Source: CALCMJ01 sp964475415 | GTDB lineage: Bacteria; Bacteroidota; Bacteroidia; Chitinophagales; Saprospiraceae | Length of the DNA: 9,843 nucleotides | Assembly: GCA_964475415.1 (NCBI GenBank) | Contig: CAYYWZ010000103.1 | Coordinates: 1 to 9,843, forward strand | Direction: 5' to 3' | In this document: positions 6,158 to 9,843 of the stretch, one piece after another | Position numbering within the stretch: the first letter of the stretch is position 1 | Layout: every line of letters starts with the position of its first letter | The notes under the pieces: model-generated | Databases searched by the model: none | The model's input: only the letters and a program-made list of their open reading frames with translations | Told to the model about the DNA's origin: nothing | Position numbers and translations under genes: made by a program

Positions 6158-6826
6158 TTAGTTAACCTTAAGTAATTTTCTAACAATATCGTTTGATTTG
6201 TTTGCTAAACTTATGATGGTTTCCTCTCCTTTATAGTTAAGATAATAGGCCATCCATATTACTCTGTCGTTGATCAGCAAACCATTTATAGATATGGCTA
6301 ACGTATAGGGTTCTATTCCTTCTAAGGCATATTTAGTAAGCATTAAGAAGGTAAATGATCTCTCATTCAGTTTATATTGTTTTACTATTATAGGTACACC
6401 TACTTCTACTTCTATTCCTATCTTATCCACTTCTTTTTCCATCTGTTCCCAATTCTTAGAAATAAAATTTCCTCCTAATAAAGTTTCCATTTCTTCTAGG
6501 AAATTTTTATCCGCATCCAAGTCCTGAATCTGTAGGGTGCCATATATTTTGAAAAAATCATCAAAACTTATCAATCCTAAACTATCTCTTTTTCCATAAG
6601 TCTGATCATTTAGATAGTATCCTATAACCCTGTTAGCTGGAACTTCAGTTGCATCTGCTAACTGTTTTACGTTAGGTTCCTCATAACATTCCTTATACCC
6701 TTCTACTTCAGGTAAGCACAATTCTTTTTCTCCAAAATTTGTTTCCCGAGAACATTGGTTATTTTGAGCAAAGCTTAGATTGAACAGAAATAGGAATAGG
6801 ATGATTGTAAATGCTGTTTTTCTCAT
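6158..6826 (-). CDS. Secreted protein of unknown function
   Basis: This 222-residue protein begins with a clear Sec signal peptide: MRKTAF, a hydrophobic core of about 12 residues, and SFA-Q as the likely cleavage site at 21/22. The mature part is soluble, with three cysteines near its N-terminus (in NNQCS, KELCLP and YKECYE), an acidic middle (LQIQDLDADKNFLEEMETLL) and a mixed alpha/beta C-terminal half. No lipobox cysteine is present at the cleavage site, so it should be periplasmic or exported, not a lipoprotein. I recognise no family. The gene lies 40 bases downstream of a DUF4834-like small membrane-protein gene on the same strand, so the two are probably co-transcribed. Neither a Shine-Dalgarno nor a TAnnTTTG element is visible directly upstream, which fits internal placement in a transcript. 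Confidence 0.8.
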   Translation of the reverse strand: MRKTAFTIILFLFLFNLSFAQNNQCSRETNFGEKELCLPEVEGYKECYEEPNVKQLADATEVPANRVIGYYLNDQTYGKRDSLGLISFDDFFKIYGTLQIQDLDADKNFLEEMETLLGGNFISKNWEQMEKEVDKIGIEVEVGVPIIVKQYKLNERSFTFLMLTKYALEGIEPYTLAISINGLLINDRVIWMAYYLNYKGEETIISLANKSNDIVRKLLKVN

Positions 6827-6866
6827 GTTGATTTTATCTGATTTTTTAATTCAGTATAATTATAGG

Positions 6867-7007
6867 CTACTCCACTTCTTCATAATCTACATAATCTTCA
6901 TCAGGTTCCTGATCTAATGAATCTTGCTGAGTAGTATCTATTTTACTAGTACTAGACATGAACTTATAGATAACAAATCCAACAATTATAGTGATGAGGA
7001 ATTTCAT
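6867..7007 (-). CDS. Small DUF4834-like membrane protein (46 aa)
   Basis: The frame from ATG at 7007 to TAG at 6867 encodes 46 residues: one N-terminal transmembrane helix (about 3-16, FLITIIVGFVIYKF), a polar linker, and an acidic tail ending DEDYVDYEEVE. The helix-linker-acidic-tail layout, and the closing D/E-Y-V-D-Y-E-E pattern, resemble DUF4834, a small membrane protein found in Bacteroidota. Known members as I recall them are about twice as long, so this would be a short version. The similarity is from memory and should be tested by profile search. It is divergent from prfA and lies 40 bases upstream of the secreted-protein gene. No function is known. Confidence 0.65.
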   Translation of the reverse strand: MKFLITIIVGFVIYKFMSSTSKIDTTQQDSLDQEPDEDYVDYEEVE

Positions 7008-7157
7008 AGTTTTATATATTATTAGCACAATTTACCACATGAATAAAAGTATGCTCCTATATCTACATAATTATTAACAAATAAATATAAAATGGTTTTT
7101 TAGCATCATATGTTTTAGTTTATCTAATTCAATATCAAGGTTTAATTTCAAATAAGA

Positions 7158-7165
7158 TATATTTG
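7158..7165 (+). promoter_or_regulatory. -7 promoter element for prfA
   Basis: TATATTTG is an exact TAnnTTTG match. Transcription would start near 7172, about 12 bases before the ATG at 7184. Its last three bases form the TTG of a longer in-frame reading, which therefore cannot be the true start of prfA. Confidence 0.6.
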
Positions 7166-7183
7166 CAGTCAAATTATAAAGTC

Positions 7184-8257
7184 ATGCTGGATAAGCTAGA
7201 AGCGATATATCATAATTTTTTGAGTTTAGAAGAAAAACTTTCTGATCCTGAGACCGTATCAGATATGAAAAAGTTTACCAAACTAAACAAAGAATATAAG
7301 TCGCTTACCGAGATCGTAGAAACCTACAAGAAATACAAAAATCTAACAGAAAATATAGCTAGTGCTAAGGGTCTACTAAAAGATCCAGATCCCGAAATGG
7401 CAGATATGGCAAAAGCAGAACTCAATGAGCTAGAGCCTGCCTTAGAGGAATTACACGAAAAAGCAAAACAGTTACTTATCCCTAAAGATCCCGAAGATAG
7501 TAAGGATGTAGTATTCGAGATAAGATCTGGAACGGGAGGTGATGAGGCGAGTATTTTTGCTGGAGATTTATATAAGTTATATACTAAGTTTTTTGATACG
7601 CAAGGATGGAAAACAGAAGTTATAGATGTCAATGAAGGAAGTGTAGGAGGATTTAATAAGATCGTTCTAGAAGTATACGGAAATGAAGTATATGGAAAAC
7701 TAAAATTTGAGTCTGGAGCACATAGGGTACAGCGTGTACCTAAAACGGAATCTCAGGGAAGAGTCCATACCTCAGCGGCTACTGTTGCCGTTATACCTAA
7801 ATTCGAGCCAGAAGATATTGACATAAAAAAAGATGACCTGAAAACAGATACTTTCCGCGCGAGTGGCGCCGGTGGTCAGCATGTCAATAAGACAGAATCA
7901 GGGGTACGATTTACCCACCTACCTACAGGCATAGTTTCAGAAAGTACAGATTCTAGGTCGCAGCATAAAAATAGAGAGATTGCTTATCAGAGATTATATG
8001 TCAAAATAAGAGAGGCTCAAAAAGAAAAGAATTATAAAGAACAAAAAGCTCAAAGAAAATCTCTTGTTGGTTCTGGTGATAGATCAGATAAGATCCGTAC
8101 CTATAACTATCCGCAGAACAGGGTAACAGATCACAGAATAGGTCTTACCTTATATAATCTAGATAAGATTATGGAAGGACATATACTTGAGATCTTGGAA
8201 GCACTACAGGTTGCAGAAAATGCAGAAAAGCTAAAAACTAGTGAACAAGTAGGATAA
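7184..8257 (+). CDS. prfA: Peptide chain release factor 1
   Basis: This 357-residue class-I release factor reads UAA and UAG stop codons and triggers hydrolysis of the finished peptide on the ribosome. The N-terminal helical domain covers about 1-100. The stop-codon recognition motif of the RF1 type is PKT at 186-188 (in HRVQRVPKTESQGRVHTSA), where RF2 would have SPF. The GGQ motif that enters the peptidyl-transferase centre is at 230-232 (GAGGQHVNKTES), and its Gln is normally methylated by PrmC. The ATG at 7184 (MLDKLEAIYHNF) matches the family N-terminus. An in-frame TTG at 7163 would add seven residues but lies inside the promoter. A GNAT acetyltransferase gene follows after 27 bases and is probably co-transcribed; prmC is not adjacent. 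Confidence 0.96.
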   Translation: MLDKLEAIYHNFLSLEEKLSDPETVSDMKKFTKLNKEYKSLTEIVETYKKYKNLTENIASAKGLLKDPDPEMADMAKAELNELEPALEELHEKAKQLLIPKDPEDSKDVVFEIRSGTGGDEASIFAGDLYKLYTKFFDTQGWKTEVIDVNEGSVGGFNKIVLEVYGNEVYGKLKFESGAHRVQRVPKTESQGRVHTSAATVAVIPKFEPEDIDIKKDDLKTDTFRASGAGGQHVNKTESGVRFTHLPTGIVSESTDSRSQHKNREIAYQRLYVKIREAQKEKNYKEQKAQRKSLVGSGDRSDKIRTYNYPQNRVTDHRIGLTLYNLDKIMEGHILEILEALQVAENAEKLKTSEQVG

Positions 8258-8284
8258 GTTTCTACTACTTACACCTGTCTTTCC

Positions 8285-8803
8285 ATGAGTGAGTCTCCAA
8301 ACATTCAAACAGAACGTCTGTGGTTGAGAAAATTACAGCTCGACGATTTGCCCTATCTAGTTCGCTTTGCTAATAACAGAAAAATTGCAGATAAGATTGT
8401 CAATATAAGGCATCCTTATTCCGAACTAGATGCTTCTATGAGATTAGGATATGTTCATAAGGGCTTCGTTTCAAAAACTAGATATTGCTTTGCTATTATT
8501 GACAAAAGAGAAAACCACTTTGTCGGTGAGATAAGTCTTCACCTTATAGATGAAAGAAATAAGGTGGCTCAGCTAGCCTACTGGATAGGAGAACCATTCT
8601 GGAATAAGGGCATTACAACAGAAGCTGTAGCCAGCATATTGCATTTCGGTTTTCTCGATGCAGGATATGAAATAATATATGCAGATTGCACCATTGATAA
8701 TAAAGCCTCAGAGCAAGTGATGATACGTAATCACATGCAAAAATTTAAGGCTTCTGACAAGCAACTATTTTATAAGATTTCCAAAGAGCAGTATATACGC
8801 TAA
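8285..8803 (+). CDS. GNAT-family N-acetyltransferase, RimJ/RimL-like
   Basis: This 172-residue protein has the layout of the Acetyltransf_3 (RimJ/RimL-like) group. It opens with the typical 'TERLWLRKLQLDDLPYLVRFANN' segment. The acetyl-CoA-binding motif A lies at about residues 98-125 (QLAYWIGEPFWNKGITTEAVASILHFGF), with the W-N-K-G-I-T-T-E-A loop in place of the usual R/Q-G-x-G/A. A late segment with DCTIDNKASEQVMIRN matches the NxxS-x-x-v-x-x-k-x-G region of the family, although the usual Gly is replaced. Such enzymes acetylate protein N-termini, small amines or antibiotics; the substrate cannot be told. It starts 27 bases after the prfA stop with no promoter seen between them, suggesting an operon with prfA. 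Confidence 0.85.
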   Translation: MSESPNIQTERLWLRKLQLDDLPYLVRFANNRKIADKIVNIRHPYSELDASMRLGYVHKGFVSKTRYCFAIIDKRENHFVGEISLHLIDERNKVAQLAYWIGEPFWNKGITTEAVASILHFGFLDAGYEIIYADCTIDNKASEQVMIRNHMQKFKASDKQLFYKISKEQYIR

Positions 8804-8817
8804 CTTACTTTTTAGTT

Positions 8818-8868
8818 GCTGTGGTTGGAAATTAAGGATTTATCGGTTTGCTTCCTTAACTAAGCAGC
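8818..8868. repeat. Imperfect hairpin between the acetyltransferase and glucosaminidase genes
   Basis: TTAAGGA (8832-8838) pairs perfectly with TCCTTAA (8853-8859). An outer helix, GCTGT (8818-8822) with GCAGC (8864-8868, one G-U), closes the structure across an asymmetric internal loop. It starts 15 bases past the acetyltransferase stop. There is no trailing T-run, so an intrinsic terminator is unlikely; transcript protection or a regulator site is possible. Confidence 0.4.
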
Positions 8869-8918
8869 CTATCTCATTATAATAACCGAATGTATTCTCT
8901 ATTCTACCACCTTTGGCA

Positions 8919-8927
8919 TAGATTTTG
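8919..8927 (+). promoter_or_regulatory. Possible -7 element for the glucosaminidase gene
   Basis: TAGATTTTG differs from TAnnTTTG only by one extra T. It would give a leader of about 22 bases before the ATG at 8957. It is less convincing than the exact matches elsewhere in the window. Confidence 0.3.
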
Positions 8928-8956
8928 GATTCTTAGTATGTATTAAGAAAAGTGCC

Positions 8957-9526
8957 ATGAGTAAACTGACAACCCCCATATTGTTTTTAGCTGCGATCTA
9001 CATATTGTTAGCTGCCCACAAACCTGCTACTGCAGATTTCAAAGCCTACCAATATATAGATAAGTACAAAGATATCGCCATTGCTGAAATGCATAGAACG
9101 GGTATTCCCGCTAGTATAAAACTAGCCCAGGGCATGCACGAGTCACAATATGGAGAAAGTAATCTAGCTACCCTTGCTAACAATCATTTCGGTATAAAGT
9201 GTAAGACGTATTGGACGGGTCAAACTTACTACCATAAAGATGATGATCTCGACAAAAGAGGTCGACTGATAGAGTCATGTTTCAGGTCATATAATGCTGA
9301 TCTAGATTCGTACGTAGACCATAGTAACTTCCTAGTTCATACTGCACATTATGGAAGTTTATTTCTCTACGATAAGACAGACTATAAGGCATGGGCACAT
9401 GGTCTGAAAGCTTCAGGATATGCTACAGACAAAAAGTACGCCCCAAAACTGATAAAGAAAATAGAAAAATATGGATTGAATAATTATGACTTTAGTCCTA
9501 ACCCATTCAATCAAAATATAAAGTAA
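8957..9526 (+). CDS. GH73-type N-acetylglucosaminidase, exported
   Basis: This 189-residue protein starts with a short hydrophobic export signal (about 7-20, likely cleaved near A26). A glucosaminidase domain of the GH73/FlgJ type (PF01832) fills the rest. The catalytic Glu is E62 in KLAQGMHESQYGES; the fold's NNHFGIKC segment follows, then the 'F-R-x-Y ... S-Y-x-D-H-x-x-F-L' block (about 112-130), and near the end the 'W-A-x-G-L-K-x-S-G-Y-A-T-D' motif. Such enzymes cut the glycan strands of peptidoglycan during growth or division. Many Bacteroidota relatives carry C-terminal LysM repeats; this one ends soon after the catalytic domain, so it has no recognisable cell-wall anchor. The gene is transcribed alone or after the acetyltransferase and ends in a clear terminator. 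Confidence 0.92.
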   Translation: MSKLTTPILFLAAIYILLAAHKPATADFKAYQYIDKYKDIAIAEMHRTGIPASIKLAQGMHESQYGESNLATLANNHFGIKCKTYWTGQTYYHKDDDLDKRGRLIESCFRSYNADLDSYVDHSNFLVHTAHYGSLFLYDKTDYKAWAHGLKASGYATDKKYAPKLIKKIEKYGLNNYDFSPNPFNQNIK

Positions 9527-9554
9527 AAAGTTAATCCATAGCTTATGAGGCAAC

Positions 9555-9585
9555 GCATGATAAAGATCATGCTTGTCTTTTTTTG
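9555..9585 (+). terminator. Intrinsic terminator of the glucosaminidase gene
   Basis: GCATGAT (9555-9561) and ATCATGC (9566-9572) form a perfect 7-bp stem with an AAAG loop. TTGTCTTTTTTTG follows at once. This is the best Rho-independent terminator in the window, 28 bases past the TAA. It has no T-tract on the minus strand, so it acts only for + transcripts. Confidence 0.85.
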
Positions 9586-9586
9586 T

Positions 9587-9736
9587 TTATGGTAAAAATA
9601 TGACCGAGACTAACAGAAGAAAGAGTACAATAAACCAATCTTCAAGTAGAATTTTAATCAAGTCTATCTTTGAATTTACTCTTCTAATTTCTTCTTGTAG
9701 TTTCGGTCTTTTTGGTTCTAGTATATCCCATCGCAT
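9587..9736 (-). CDS. Probable tail-anchored small membrane protein (49 aa)
   Basis: The frame from ATG at 9736 to TAA at 9587 encodes 49 residues. The N-terminal part is charged and helix-prone (ILEPKRPKLQEEIRRVNSKIDLIKILLED); one hydrophobic helix (about 33-48, ending ...FLP) closes the protein. A TTG seven codons upstream (9757) is an alternative start. The opposite strand has a 65-residue frame from an ATG at 9600, but its Ser/Phe/Ile-rich composition looks like an antisense shadow. The extended + frame would also begin inside the terminator. No family is recognised and no clear promoter is seen, so this rests on composition alone. Confidence 0.45.
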   Translation of the reverse strand: MRWDILEPKRPKLQEEIRRVNSKIDLIKILLEDWFIVLFLLLVSVIFLP

Positions 9737-9843
9737 ACTAGTTATATTTTCTTCCAAGTTTTTTAAAATTTATCAAGGGGATTATTTGCAGTGGTAGTTT
9801 AAAATATAATTATGTAAAAATATCCTTACTTATCATATGACTA
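9737..9843. other. AT-rich right edge, nothing recognised
   Basis: Upstream (on the minus strand) of the 49-residue gene, this stretch holds no complete reading frame of note and no exact TAnnTTTG match on either strand. It probably contains the start signals of that gene or the edge of the next one. Confidence 0.4.

Noticed and set aside
7324..7632. 102-residue minus-strand frame within prfA
   Set aside because: It is antisense to the release factor and has a Ser-rich, low-complexity composition.
9573..9797. 74-residue plus-strand frame at the right end
   Set aside because: Its TTG start lies in the T-tract of the glucosaminidase terminator, and even the ATG at 9600 gives a Ser/Phe-rich shadow of a better minus-strand frame.

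Overview
The window looks like AT-rich chromosomal DNA from a member of the Bacteroidota. Three core-type genes (the PfkB-family kinase, the long Xaa-Pro aminopeptidase and prfA) each have a match to the Bacteroidota -7 promoter element TAnnTTTG a short distance before the start codon. Shine-Dalgarno sequences are mostly missing. The protein set also fits that phylum: a DUF4834-like small protein, a GH73 glucosaminidase with a signal peptide, and a ~590-residue M24B aminopeptidase. I cannot place it below phylum level.

Left part (1-1252): an accessory-looking region. A very AT-rich gene on the minus strand encodes a four-helix membrane protein of unknown function. It is followed by about 550 bases without a protein gene. 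Inside these lies a compact, relatively GC-rich block (about 961-1180) that folds into a consistent multi-hairpin model and is flanked by further hairpins. Its layout and several sequence patches remind me of HEARO/omegaRNA, the guide RNA scaffold of IscB-type (IS200/IS605-related) elements, but no nuclease or transposase gene lies beside it. This is the most interesting feature of the window, and the family assignment is tentative.

Middle part (1253-6143): a PfkB-family sugar/nucleoside kinase (+), a 47-residue single-helix membrane protein (-), a large metallo-aminopeptidase of the Xaa-Pro type (-), and rpoN, the sigma-54 factor (+), transcribed divergently from the aminopeptidase across a 314-base promoter region.

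Right part (6158-9843): a secreted protein of unknown function preceded by a 46-residue DUF4834-like membrane protein (both -, probably one unit); then prfA (peptide chain release factor 1) with a GNAT acetyltransferase 27 bases behind it (+); then a GH73-type glucosaminidase (+) ending in a clear intrinsic terminator; and a probable 49-residue tail-anchored small protein (-) at the right end. Apart from these local pairs the genes look independently expressed, and I see no single pathway joining them. No tRNA, rRNA, CRISPR array or transposase gene was seen.
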